Source: Chamaecyparis obtusa
Lineage: Eukaryota > Streptophyta > Pinopsida > Cupressales > Cupressaceae
Length of the DNA stretch: 64,000 nt
NCBI GenBank assembly: GCA_027943335.1
Contig: BSBK01008841.1
Coordinates: 62,001 to 126,000 of the forward strand
Direction: 5' to 3'
Position 1 is the stretch's first letter. The number at the start of each line of letters is the position of its first letter. A program made the translations under genes and the position numbers. The notes beneath the pieces are model-generated. The model had not been told where the DNA came from. It did no database searches and was given only the letters and a program-made list of their open reading frames with translations. Positions 20,626 to 31,737 of this stretch are shown piece after piece.

Positions 20626-22334
20626 AATAGAATGTAAAGATTTAGAGAGAGGAGTACAAATGTACGATTCAGATGAAAAGTAGTGTATGCAGATGTGGCA
20701 TTGTGGGATGCAACAACAACTTGATCAACAACTACATTTTCTTATTTATTTATCTTGACATAATTGTTCAGTTTTTAAAATTTGTTTGGATTAGGAGTAG
20801 AATCACTCTTATCAACTAGAATAGGAGCTATTGGAGTGTTCCTCTCAAATTTACTCACTTGTAATTAATAATGATGAAGTGTTGCACAAAGTTGTTGAAA
20901 AGAAGTAAATTCAGTACGCATAATCTTATCTCTAATATCCTTTTGCAGATTTGAAATAAATATATGTTGAATATCCATATCAGGAACAAGATAAGAAATT
21001 TTAGCATGCAAATGCTTAAATCTACCAATGAATTCAATTTTCTTAGTATTATATTTACAATGCATCAAATTAGTTAAGGACACTTACAAGTCAATGTTAT
21101 TTTGAAATTGTTGAATAAAGGCGTTGGCACATTTTGGAAAGCGATCAATAGAGTAAGGAGGTAAGGAAAAATACCAATGTAACACCTTGTCATGAAAAGT
21201 TCTAGCAAACAACTTGGCTAAAATCCTATGGTCATGAGAATAATCACTACAAAGGATTTTAAATATTTTAACATGAGTAATAGGGTCTCCCTTACCATTT
21301 TAATTCTCAATATGAGGCATATCTGATTGCTGAAGAATAGGAGCATGAATGATGTCTAGGGTAAAGCACTTCCCATGTCACATGTAGGAATACTAAACTT
21401 GGATTTAGTCAAGGATGCAAATTGTTGTTGTAAAGAGGACATAGTTTGAGCTAAACTGATGATTGTTGAATCATTTTAAGAAATAGGAGGCATAGGAACA
21501 TTAGAAACACTAAGTAAAGTGTATGAAGTGACAGGAATGGAAGAAACAACCAGAGGAACACTTGGAACCACAATTGGAAGAGGATTGGAATAAGTAAAAG
21601 GAACATAATGATAAGAAGGTTTTGATGTAGGAAGGGACATAGGAGGAACACTTATAGGAAGAGAGGGAACCATTGTAGTCACCAAAGGAGGATTATAAGT
21701 AGGAATGCTAGGCAAAGGAATGGAAGAAGGTTCCACACTAGTGATAGGAGGAGTCAATCCTAAATCTTGAGCTGCTTGAGCTAAAGGTTTAACATTTGAA
21801 TGCACAAGATGAGTTATACCACACAAGAGATTAACACCTTGATCATTATCATGAAGGACTTTCTTAAGAGCCTCTATAGCTTGAATAGAATCTTGATTAT
21901 GGTTTTCTTGAATAAGCCAATTACCCATTTTATCAAGTTCGATTGAAATTTTTTGGATTTGTTTAGGAGGAACTCTTAAAGCATCATCCTCGTCATGAGA
22001 TGAGTGAGAATATTTTTTCTCCATAGTAGGATTGGAATCGTGAATAATCAAATTGACATATGGGATCGTAAGGAAAGGAGAGGAAGACTCAGGATTAAAG
22101 GCACCCATAAGTCTACGACTTCTTCTAACCACAATATTATAAGTAGGAATAGAGGTAGTAAAGCTCATCTACTAATGCAATACAAATGAATTGAACTAGG
22201 AAAATACAAATCATAAACAAATAGATATTTTTATATTTTCTCATTATATGAAATGTTAACACATAAAAAAAATCTAATACATGCAAGATCTAACACCATA
22301 CAAGAAAGACTTGTCTATCACAGGCTCACCAAAA

Positions 22335-22448
22335 TGTAAGATACAAAAGAGTATAGATATATATGTGTAAGACATGGATTTTGGAAGGTACTAAGATGTA
22401 TTGGATGTGTGTGGGGGAATGTAAGATCTACTTTGTAATCTAAATTCT
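22335..22448 (-). mobile_element. LTR remnant of the gag-PR element (part 1)
   Basis: On the minus strand the sequence ends ...CTTACA and is followed by TTTTGGTGAGCCTGTG just before the gag leader, the layout of an LTR end with primer-binding region. The matching tRNA was not identified. The sequence is cut at 22449 by the chromodomain element and appears to resume at 26742. Confidence 0.35.
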
Positions 22449-23249
22449 TGATGAAGCGTGGTCCCCTTAATACCACAAACACATAACAAAAATAGAGAAA
22501 CAACAACAATATGCAAGAACAAAAAATTGGCTTCTTATTATCTCCACAAATGTGGAATTACAAACTTTCAGAATTACAATATGCAAAGCCACATGGGCAT
22601 TCCCTTACAATATTCTATAGGACAAAGCCTTGAATCAATACCCAGAACTATTCTGAACTGCCTAAGACAACTCTACAGACCTTTCTTAAATAGGCAATTT
22701 CCACCGCTCAAGAAGGTTCCAGAAATTTAGCCCTTTAGGCCGACTAGACATAGAATTATTTATTTTTCACAATTATTACAATAGGGTCAACTCAAAAGAA
22801 ATACAAAATATGATTTTAGGTAACCCAACTTCTGGAGGCCATAACTTTTTAACCGTAGCTTCATTTTTCTATTGTAACCACTTTTCAAAAATGCCATGAC
22901 GAGGTATACAGTGCCTAACAGGCGCTAGCGCCAGTCAGACAGGGGTCAATCATGATCTGGAGCCTCTAAGGCCTTCAAAATTGACCTGAAAGATTTCATA
23001 CCCAAAAACCTCAATAAATTCACCAATACTGATGATGTAGCAATGAAACTCAACTGGTAGGTTGAAATGACTGAGATGAACCTCCAACTGTGAAATCAGA
23101 ACATTTCGAGATCATATGACCAACATACTAAAAAAATAGTAAGTTTCCATAAATAGCAGCTCTGCACAAGATAGCCCTTATTGAAAAGCAAACATAAATA
23201 TTTTTGGGTGATGCAAGATTGCTCTTACACCCTAGATGCTCCTGCATCA
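22449..23249 (-). repeat. 3' LTR of the chromodomain element
   Basis: 801 bp, begins TGATGAAGCG and ends GCATCA on the plus strand. A TATTTAAG-like box on the minus strand near 22684-22692 could be the core promoter. It contains the perfect palindrome GGCGCTAGCGCC at 22921-22932. Confidence 0.9.
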
Positions 23250-23287
23250 GACACCTTGGGTAATTTGAGAAGTGACCTTGTCACGAC

Positions 23288-23560
23288 TCAGGTGTGCAGA
23301 GGAAAACCAAGATGGTTAACCTCCTCCTTTGCTAGCCATGATGAATCTTCAACAGGTTTTCGTTTCCATTTGACCAAATATTCTTCATATGTCTTGTTCC
23401 TTATGCTTCTGCCAACATGACTATCCAATATGTCTTCAATCTCCTTGATATTTGAACTGGTTGCTGGAATAGTCCACTGTGCTGTTGTAATCTTATCTTC
23501 AACAACTCCTCCATGATACTCTGTTAGATCTGAAACATTAAATACTAGTGAAATATTCAT
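23288..23560 (-). pseudogene. C-terminal chromodomain
   Basis: The segment contains EEYLVKWKRKPVEDSSW, the core of a chromodomain (YLVKWKGxxxxxxTWE), following IKEIEDILDSH. In chromoviruses this end of integrase reads histone marks and steers integration. The aromatic cage looks altered compared with the classic pattern, but this cannot be judged by eye. The ORF is open from the stop after integrase to 23288, next to the 3' LTR. Confidence 0.8.
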
Positions 23561-24274
23561 CTAAGTAGGAAACTCGACCTCATATGTATTTCCTGAATCA
23601 TGCTTCTTCAATATATTACATATCTCAAACTTCTTCATTTTCAACTTGTTAGATGTACCAACTGGAAATCTTTCCTTCCACAAATGAACCATGACTTCAT
23701 CCCCAACCTGAAATTCCTTATGCCTCCTTTTCTCATCTGCCTTAGCCTTATACTGCACATTCATCTTGGTAACATGCTTCCTCACCTCCTCATGGACATT
23801 CTTCAAATGTTCTGCAAAATTCTCAGCTTCAGCACTACTTATTTCTCCTTTATCTATCTTCCTCAACTCAGATGTATTTTTGGGACTACTTCCATATATA
23901 ATCTATTGATGATGTGATGAACTAAACTTCAAATCTGTCTTCAGCTCTTCACATTTTTCTATTGTCATTCTGTGTGATGCCTTATTTGGAAAATTGGCTC
24001 CTGGAATCAAGTCCATCTGATCATTGATCTTTCTTACTGGTGGTAATCCATCAGGTACATTATCAGGTACAATATCCTGAAACTCATTCAATAATTCTAC
24101 AATTTCTATAGGTACATCTTCTACTTCCTCTTTCCCAGCCTTTGGAATTAAGGTAAAACACATATGCTCATGCCTCATACCATCTGATAAATTTCCTCTA
24201 TCAACAAAAGTTAGTCTTGCATTACCACATACCTTTTCTTCTGTTTCCTTCAATGGTTTTAGCTTATGTCGCAC
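23561..24274 (-). pseudogene. Pre-RT linker fused to integrase C-terminus; RT deleted
   Basis: The first part (ELLNEFQDIVPDNVPDGLPP, then DLIPGANFPNKASHRM, CEEL) is the stretch that normally precedes RT. It passes directly into TDLKFSSSHHQ, a motif from the integrase core near its third catalytic residue, then a stop, then IIYGSSPKNTSEL, which in relatives lies some 60 residues later. After this comes the integrase C-terminal GPY/F-type domain (FQVGDEVMVHLWKERFPVG, YEVEFP). So RT, RNase H and most of the integrase are gone through two joints near 23941 and 23905, all in the same frame. Confidence 0.8.
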
Positions 24275-24433
24275 TCTATCCTTTGTCAGGGAATAGGTAT
24301 TCGCACGACCATCATGTAAAACACATCTATCAAACTACCAAGGTCTACCCAACAACATATGACATGCATCCATAGATATGATATCACATAGCACCTCATC
24401 TTGGTAACCGCCAATCTTGAACTTTACTAGGCA

Positions 24434-24951
24434 CTATTCACTGACCATGACCTTGTGGTCATGTTGCACCCAAGCAACCCGATATGGATGTGGATGTTTC
24501 TGCCTCTTGAGCTTCAACTTTGTCACCATCTCTTCTAACACCAAACTATCAGTGCTTCCACTATCAATAATCACATCACAGTTTTTACCCTCACACTTGC
24601 ATCTAGTGCGAAATAGGCTCCTCCTTTGTTTAGGTTCATTCTCACCACTCAACAAGACTCTTCTGTTAATCAAAATTTCTCCTCTTTCAACATCATCAGC
24701 ATGTGATGATCTAGAATCTTCATCTACATGTGCAACTCTAGCCTGGCCTTCATTCCTCCTATCCATCCATCCTTGGCATTGAGGACATTCAAATGCCCTA
24801 TGACCTCCTTATCCACAATGAAAACATGTTCCATGGAAGCCTCCTCTTCTTGAACCTTGTCCTCTTCCTCTTCCTCTCTGATGTCTATTGTTCTGATCTT
24901 GGAAATGATTGAAATCATCTCATCTCTGATTCTGACTATTACTAGCCTCAT
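24434..24951 (-). pseudogene. Zinc knuckle and aspartic protease of the chromodomain element
   Basis: A glycine/arginine-rich stretch precedes a CCHC-like knuckle with the pattern CFHCG...GHRAFECPQC (about 24770-24830; one stop inside). The protease follows in the 110-codon ORF 24766-24434: CDVIIDSGSTDSLVLEEMV carries the D-S-G triad, then KHPHPYRVAWVQHDHKVMVSE. Unlike the neighbouring gag-PR element, its catalytic triad is intact. Confidence 0.7.
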
Positions 24952-25765
24952 CCTACTTTTTCAGATCTTCATTTTGATTTCCATATGACCATCCACCGGA
25001 TCTTCCATCATGACCTCTTTCACTTTGTTTGCTCTCAAACTTCTTGTTCAACTTTTCCTCTACTTTTAGGGCAAATTGGTATGCCTCTTCAATACTGTTC
25101 ATTCAAACTAGATTCAATTCTTTCTGAATGCTCGGCCTTAACCCATTAAGGTAATGGGAAACTTTCTCCTTGTCAACTTCTACATGGCCTGTTCTGATGA
25201 GGATTCGATAGAACTCCTCCGTATACTCCTGAACAGATCTTCCTGATTGCTTCAAACTTTGCATTTTCCTCAGTAGGTCAAGCTCATAATCAATAGGAAT
25301 GAACTGTCACTTCAATTTATCCACCATCCACCCCCATCTTTTGATTTTATCCTCCCTTCTTCTATTTCACTCCAATTGAATCTCTTGCCACCAGATCTTC
25401 GCATGACCTTTCAGTCTAGCCTTTGCAAACTTGACCCAATCAAGATCCTTGATATCTTCATACTCAAAATATTCATCACATTCATTGATCTAGTCGATCA
25501 ACTCTTCTAGGTTAAGATTTCCAAAAAATGTCGAGACCTCAATCTTAGGTATCTTCCCGGTCTTTGAGATAGCTCGAAAAAGTTTTTCTTCCTCTTGATT
25601 CAAGACTTCGACTTCTCCTTCTTGATCTTCTTCTTCGACTTCATCCTCGCTTTCATCTCTGACATTAAGATTCATTCCTTTGTGAATCTCCTCTTGCAAT
25701 GCTCGCACTTGTCTCTGAGGTTCCCTAACCTCAAGTGTTACAACACCAACTCTTTCGCCATGTTC
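24952..25765 (-). pseudogene. Gag (capsid) region of the chromodomain element
   Basis: An acidic N-terminal stretch (DESEDEVEEEDQEGEVEV, in the open segment 25708-25490) leads into the Gypsy capsid pattern: KIPKIEVSTFFGNLNLEELID, YFEYEDIKDLDWVKFAKARL, WWQEIQ, and further on RKMQSLKQSGRSVQEYTEEF and YRILIRTG, HYLNGLRPSIQKELNLV. Several in-frame stops break it. The capsid would form the particle in the cytoplasm. A possible start is MAKELVL at about 25761. Confidence 0.7.
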
Positions 25766-25796
25766 CCTTCATGGAGGAATTTTTGCACTTCTCGCT

Positions 25797-25913
25797 GAAA
25801 CCCTAACCACGGTCCTGGTGCAAACTGCCTCACAGTCGGTGATCTGTTTACACAGAAACCCTAACCCATGGTCTTGGTGCAAACTACCTCACAATCGGTG
25901 ATTTCTTTACACA
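25797..25913. repeat. Tandem duplication in the element leader, 2 x ~58 bp
   Basis: 25797-25854 and 25855-25913 both begin GAAACCCTAACC and both end TTTACACA. They lie in the untranslated leader between primer site and gag, where packaging signals are expected. Confidence 0.85.
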
Positions 25914-25940
25914 CTCAGGAACTCCCACTCTTATACCATT

Positions 25941-26741
25941 TGATGAAGGGTGCTCCCCTTAATACCACAAACACATAATAGAAATAGAGAAACAACAACA
26001 ATATGCAAGAACAAAAAATTAGCTTCTTATTATCTCCACAAATGTGGAATTACAAACTTTCAGAATTACAATATGCAAAGCTACATGGGCATTCCCTTAC
26101 AATATTCTATAGGACAAAGTCTTGAATCAATACCTAGAACTATTCTAAACTGCCTAAGACAACACTACAGACCTTTCTTAAATAGGCAATTTCTACCGCT
26201 CACAAAGGTTCTAGAAATTTAGCCTTTTAGGCCGACTAGACATAGAATTATTTATTTTTCACAATTATTAAAATAGGGTTGGCTCAAAAGAAATATAAAA
26301 TATGATTTTAGGTAACCCAACTTTTGGAGGCCATAACTTTTTAACTGTAGCTCTATTTTTCTATTGTAACCACTTTTCAGAAATGCCATGACAAGATCTA
26401 TAGTGCCTAATAGGCACTAGCGCTTGTCAGCCGGGGGTCGATCGCGATCCGGAGCCTCTAAGGCCTTCAAAATTGACCTGAAAGATTTCGTACCCAAAAA
26501 CTTCAATAAATTCACCAATACTGATGATGTAGCAATGAAACTTAACTGGTAGGCTGAAATGACTGAGATGAACCTCCAATTGTGAAATCGGAACATTCCG
26601 AGATCATATGACCAACTTACTAAAAAAATAGTAAGTTTCCATAAATAGCAGCTCTGCACAAGATAGCCCTTATTGAAAAGCAAACAAAAATATTTTTGGG
26701 TGATGCAAGATTGCTCTTACACCCAGGATGCTCTTGCATCA
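25941..26741 (-). repeat. 5' LTR of the chromodomain element
   Basis: 801 bp, begins TGATGAAGGG and ends GCATCA on the plus strand; collinear with the LTR at 22449 with no visible length change. Next to it (25928-25938), minus-strand TGGTATAAGAG sits at the primer-binding position and differs by one base from the usual initiator-Met match TGGTATCAGAG. Confidence 0.9.
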
Positions 26742-28150
26742 ATTCCCAAAGGAAAGATCTGAATTGATTAACCATAGGGAGGTGATTAAGGCACAAATGA
26801 ATCAAACTATGGAGAATATGAAGAAAGGAGAAAACCTTATATTCCATTATAGAAAGTATATATTGAAATCTTGATTGAATTGAAGACAAATACTAACCTC
26901 AAAATATGACAAATCTGGAAAATGTGGTTTTTGGGTGTTTGTATGCAATTTCGGGAATTTTTGCAACCGAATCTTGCCTAGAAAAATAGAAACAAAGAAA
27001 ACCCAAAAATCTTTTGTTTTTCTAAGAAAGGTTGACCTTGACCCAAAACAGGGGTAAGATCTTACCCTGGGGTACAATCTTACCCCTAAAAGTCAACCTT
27101 TACCTCCACTGCTCCTATGGAAATTCTATTCGTAGATCTTGATAGTTTGTCGAAAAGGGTATTCAGATCTAAACTGTGATTCATTGTCGCACAACAATAC
27201 CTGTAAGAAAAATAGTTTTGTTTTTTGGATGAGGGGTTTTCCTTGGTCAAACCCCAAGTTTGAAATTAACCTTGAAATATAATTAAAATTGTAGCAATAA
27301 ATAAAGTAAATGAAATAATTCAGCTTGCGTATGTTAAAACCCTTATGGAGGATTCGAATCCTTGAATCCACAAGTATGGATGCTCCAAATGAATGTATAA
27401 TTGTATGTAGGATGTCTCAAATCAATTGCATTAGATATTCAACACCAATCTTGAATGAATGTGGATGGAGAAATCTTTGACAAAGGGACTCCATAGATTG
27501 AATCCTTCAATGACTACCAATGGATCTCTTGATGAATTGGATCTTGAATGCTTGAATGGTTGAGGATGAATGAATGATTGAGTGATTTGCTTCTCCTTTC
27601 TTTCTTGATGATTTCTTGATCACTTGATTTCACTTGCTTGAATTCTATGATGGTGGGTGTGAAAATAAGAGAGGAAGGCTTCCTTTTATACAAGTTTAGG
27701 GCACAAACTTCTAAAGAGGCCAACATAGGAGAATTAAATTCCCATTTAAACCATAATGCTTAGAAATGGACCTTGATTAAATATAATTTAAGATTTTACC
27801 ATTCTGAAATCTGAAACAACCGACTTGGAAGCGGGAAAAAAACTTTTCAAAGCTCAACATTTGGAAACCTCTAGGATTTCAAATTTGGACCTAAGGTCAG
27901 GGTCAAGGTCAACTCTGACCTAGGTTAAAGTCGAGGTCGACCTTGACCTAGGTCAGGGTTGAGATTGACCTTGACCGAGGAGGTCGACCTTGACTCTGAA
28001 GTCAAGAATCTCAGATCCTCAAGATAAGGTTCCAGAAAAAGGATGGAAATAGCTAGAGAGAGAAGTAGAATAGGGGGAAAGGTCCAAATCTAGTCAAATT
28101 CCCATTCAAGGAGCTTGACATGACCCCAGACCACTTACTTAGAGGGCTAA
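26742..28150 (-). mobile_element. Probable continuation of the split LTR of the gag-PR element
   Basis: This sequence resumes right after the chromodomain element and its target duplication. On the minus strand GTATAAAAGG at 27683-27692 is a good TATA box, suiting an LTR promoter driving the gag at 22 kb before the nested insertion. No second copy of this LTR was found, so its limits are unknown. Inside are the palindrome GGGTAAGATCTTACCC (27052-27067) and the GGTCAAGGTC cluster (27890-28015). Confidence 0.35.
27890..28015. repeat. Cluster of AGGTCAAGGTC / GACCTTGACC repeats
   Basis: At least eight copies of TGACC or GGTCA occur in both orientations within 126 bases (AAGGTCAGGGTCAAGGTC, GAGGTCGACCTTGACC, AGGAGGTCGACCTTGAC). 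The pattern is an imperfect interleaved inverted repeat. A related GGTTGACCTTGACC is at 27030. Confidence 0.7.
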
Positions 28151-28906
28151 ACTGGTCCCAAATGGAAGTGCTTCCATTTTTCGATGATACAGTTTGGTAT
28201 TTTTTTTTTATGGATGAGAAATTTTTCGGTAGATATTGTATGACATCCTAGGCTATACAATGCCACGGTTTATTGATGTCATAATTTGTGATGACAACTA
28301 TTCAACTAAAATTTTTCCCTTAGCAGAAAATTTCTCCATCTGTTTTGTAATCTCATCCCATCTATCCTTGTTTTTCAACTTCTCTAGCAATGGTTTACTT
28401 CCATGTTGAAATAAGTTTGTAGAGTTCTTATTAGCAACAAGAATTGTTTGAATGATGTTGAGTGGATCATACTTTTAGTACCACTCTAAATCAAATTGAA
28501 AAATTTCTAAAAAGAAAATTCTCACTTTTAATGCCTTTGTCTCAAATGTTAACCCTTCAATTGAGAAAGGTAAGAAAGGAAATATGCTCTTCTTCGACTA
28601 GCCAACAAAGAGTCTATCTATGATCGCTACTTGTAGTACATATTCTACTAAAAACAACTTGTCTATCACATGCATTAGAAGTTTATGGGGTTTTATTTCT
28701 GATCTGTAAAACCTTAGCACAGTGTATTCTTCCATTAAGTACCAGCCAGCCAATTGAATTGTGCTTCCAAGTTGGATACAATCCCTACATGAAGTAGACT
28801 ATCTAGGCATTGGACTGCTTATTATTTTTTTGTACAATGATGACAAAAATAATTCATAAAAATTATTATAATTCCTTCTTTTATCATACATCCTTATCTA
28901 AGGTGT

Positions 28907-29818
28907 CTAGTTATATATTGGAGTATCTATCCCCATTTGAATTTCAATCTTTTTTCCGTTGGTCATTAATATTGCAGCATGCTTTTCTTGGAGAAGATAA
29001 CACAAGTAGGTTGTGAACCTAAATGTCTTAGAATTGCCTCTTTTAATCAATGCTAATTGTTCTTGCATCAATTGAACCATGTGCCCAAAAAAATCATATC
29101 TTATTGGTTCATTGACACAATGGATATCCCAAATCAATTGAAGAATACTGGCACCCACTTCCCTATTGTTTTTCAGTCCTAGGCCAAATGCCAGCGATGA
29201 TATAGTATCCTAAACCCATGGCACAAAAATGTTAAAATCATAAGGAGACTTATGGTTCTCACCCAATAAAGTATTTACCTCTATAACTATTAGACACTTT
29301 ATAAATAAATCTTTTGTGTTTGGCACAAGTGCCTCATATTGCCCAGCCAGCTTTCCTAGGTCAATATGGACATTTAAATTTTGTCAGTGAAACCCTAGCC
29401 CTAGGTCTTGCAAAATGAGAAATTCTTCCCAAGTTATTGATAAAATGTCTTCTTGATTATTTTTATTCACAATTTCATTTCTTTCTTCATCATAATTTTC
29501 TCCACAAATGAAGATAATTTATGGGCAAGGGAAAACTTTGAGTACTAGCATGCGACCCAAACCAACATCCCACAATGCAACTTTATTCATGTTTTCACCT
29601 ATCGCTACATTAAATTTTATAAATTCACACCTCTTTGGTCCAATTTCCTTAGAGCACAATGTATGTTTAATTGTTATAACTCTCCTTTCACCGTCGATGG
29701 TAGGATCATAAATATCATGATACTCATCATCGAAACTAGAGATTTCTACTAGTTTTCTCAAGTCTATTAAAGTTTTCCCATCTTCTTTCCCTTGGCGTTG
29801 AATTTTCACTTTCCTCAA
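28907..29818 (-). pseudogene. Decayed ORF of unknown family with SKTFRF motif (C-terminal part)
   Basis: A reading frame broken by a few stops runs from VKIQRQGKEDGKTLIDLRKL through GPKRCEFIKFNVAIG and IDLGKLAGQYEAL to GASILQLIWDIH and IKRGNSKTFRF. No known enzymatic motif is visible. The last 50 residues line up with part of the ORF at 58794-60400. It may be a plant-mobile-domain-like protein of a non-autonomous element; this is inference. It probably continues the ORF at 30760-31328 on the same strand. Confidence 0.4.
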
Positions 29819-30759
29819 TATTCTTCGAAAGATTGTAAATCATAGAATCAGAGATATTTAATAACAAAATCAAAGATAATAACTAACTAATTTAAGAAAA
29901 CCCCCATTGGAGACTAGATTTGTACTTGCAAGAATTAAAATTTCAAAATCAAGTTAAACTAAATTTTTCACATCACAAAATCGGGATGCATTAGGCTAGA
30001 TATCTTACCTGAAATTAAATTTTGAAATCTGGATCGATAGATGTTAGACCGGCTGAGGCTCTCAAAAATTATAGTCTCAAAATCTTCGGTGATGGTTCAA
30101 AAGTTGTTTTTAGATATGCTACTATGAGTCGATAGGTTTTCAAAAAAGAAATATTAAAAACCTTCCCTTAAATGTATCATTTAAACCAAAATTCTGAAAT
30201 CCTTTTATGTTTTATATTCACATGATATAATGATATGCAATATTTTGACAAATTACATGTTTCACATTTCCAGAATGAGTTTGCATAAAAGGTTTTGGAA
30301 ACCCACAATACTTTCAAAATACAACTTCAACCATTCATCTCACATCATCCAACGGTTGTCACAACTTTAAAATATTAATACACACTAATGAATATAATTA
30401 TTAACTATATTCACTTAGAATTCATGCATTCGAGAATACCTTATCCATGTAATTTGAAGCAGTCACCATTACATGATAAAGTTTGGAAACATTTAATTAT
30501 TACATGAAATAAAAGTGCAACGCAATTTTTTTATATTATATTAGGTAAAATTTCATTACAATTCAACGATGCCCATAGGACATATCTATTAGCGATTCTT
30601 ATAATAAAAAAAAAAAAGAAAATCACTTCAAATTTCTTAAACCATTTTCATATTTTTTTAAACATATGTGATTACAATTTGTACATCATTGCAAAAAACT
30701 TGGTAAGCTACTACCACCAGAGGGAGGCATAGTAAAGTCTAGGTAGACTTAAGGACTAA

Positions 30760-31328
30760 TCGGATGAGGCTCCCTTCCTTCTATGTGGAACTTTGAAGAG
30801 AGGATAATCTTAGAGAATTCTTCTAGCCATTAATAGTCCCCAATTTCCTCGAATAGGTTCCACTTCTAGAGGAAATCCCTCCCAATCTGTTCCCACTTCG
30901 CATGATGTGTGAGCTTCTTAATATCAAGGTTGAGTATAAATGGTTGCCTGGGCACATTTAATCATGGTTGTAGAAGCCTAGGCAAATCATTTTCCCAAGG
31001 AATTCCAAACCCAATTTTTGAAAATATGACAACATTCACATCATCACCGAGGTACTCTTCTCTAAAAACTTTCCTCAATAGCATTATAATATCCACCTTT
31101 TCCCCCTAGGTCCAACAGAGATGCAAAGAACTAAGATGAAATATCGGTGTTAACTCTATACCTATTTTTATTATCCAAGAATTCAGATCCCAGCACCATC
31201 CTTATTGCCATCTTGGTGAAGGCTCCCAACTCCATAGAAATAGAGACCAAGATTGGGTCTGTGACCAAGCCCAAAAAGGCCTTCTGATCCTCCAAGGAAG
31301 TGCATTCTAAATGAATTGGAGTGTACAA
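30760..31328 (-). pseudogene. Decayed ORF of unknown family (N-terminal part)
   Basis: Minus-strand frames read LECTSLEDQKAFLGLVTDPI, then after a frameshift EEYLGDDVNVVIFSKIGFGI, PWENDLPRLLQP, FILNLDIKKLTHHAKWEQIG and FHIEGREPHPISP, with several stops. The long protein-like phrases suggest a former gene, but the family was not recognised. It is likely the 5' part of the frame at 28907-29818. Confidence 0.35.
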
Positions 31329-31737
31329 TGAAAATTGAAATTTGATGAACTCATATTAGTATTCTAATTTTTTAGAACATTCAAAGAGAACCTAGCACTC
31401 ATAGACTATTTTCACTAAATCTGCTTTTAGAATCGTAAATTAATGATAGTCGATCATCTATTTATAAGCCCCGGGGCCCGGTCCCTGATTGAATTTCTTT
31501 CTCTGTCCTAAAGATCTAATTAATTTGTTAATTAAATGGTAATTTTCCTTAAAAATTTTCCAAATCTTTCATATTTAATGCAACAGTGGGTGAAATTGGA
31601 AACATGACTTATAATAAGACATTTGCTAACTTGGGAATAGTGAAGGCCAAAAGGATCACATGACGCAGGTGGACATAAAAATTCTATAGGGTATGTGCAA
31701 GATCATGGTGTGCCAAAAAGTAGTGGTGTGAAAAATA

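Larger units (their letters stand above)
18932..22334 (-). mobile_element. Gypsy-type gag-protease element without RT or integrase
   Basis: Read on the minus strand, the order is: gag N-terminal part (22168-21476, proline-rich), gag capsid-like segment (21083-20865: HLHAKISYLVPDMDIQHIF), zinc-knuckle segment (20625-20191), protease-like segment (20121-19813), a proline/serine tail (19638-19249) and an acidic tail (19264-18947). Three of these segments share one frame, separated by stops; the gag part and the acidic tail need frameshifts. No RT, RNase H or integrase motif follows. A purine tract GATGGGGAGAGTAGG lies just beyond the last ORF (about 18932-18947) and could be a polypurine tract. 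A 3' LTR was not recognised. A 5' LTR remnant seems to start at 22335 and is split by the element at 22449-26741. Confidence 0.65.
22449..26741 (-). mobile_element. Chromodomain Gypsy element, RT and most of integrase deleted
   Basis: It has two 801-bp LTRs (22449-23249 and 25941-26741), both TGATG...CATCA, with near-identical 5-bp flanks ATTCT (22444-22448) and ATTCC (26742-26746). Minus-strand order is leader, gag, zinc knuckle, protease, pre-RT linker, integrase C-terminus, chromodomain. The RT, RNase H and integrase core are missing. The gag, protease, linker, integrase-C and chromodomain segments share one reading frame, broken by stop codons. It sits inside the LTR remnant of the gag-PR element. 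Chromoviruses (Ty3/Gypsy with a C-terminal chromodomain) normally encode all pol enzymes, so this is a non-autonomous derivative. Confidence 0.9.
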
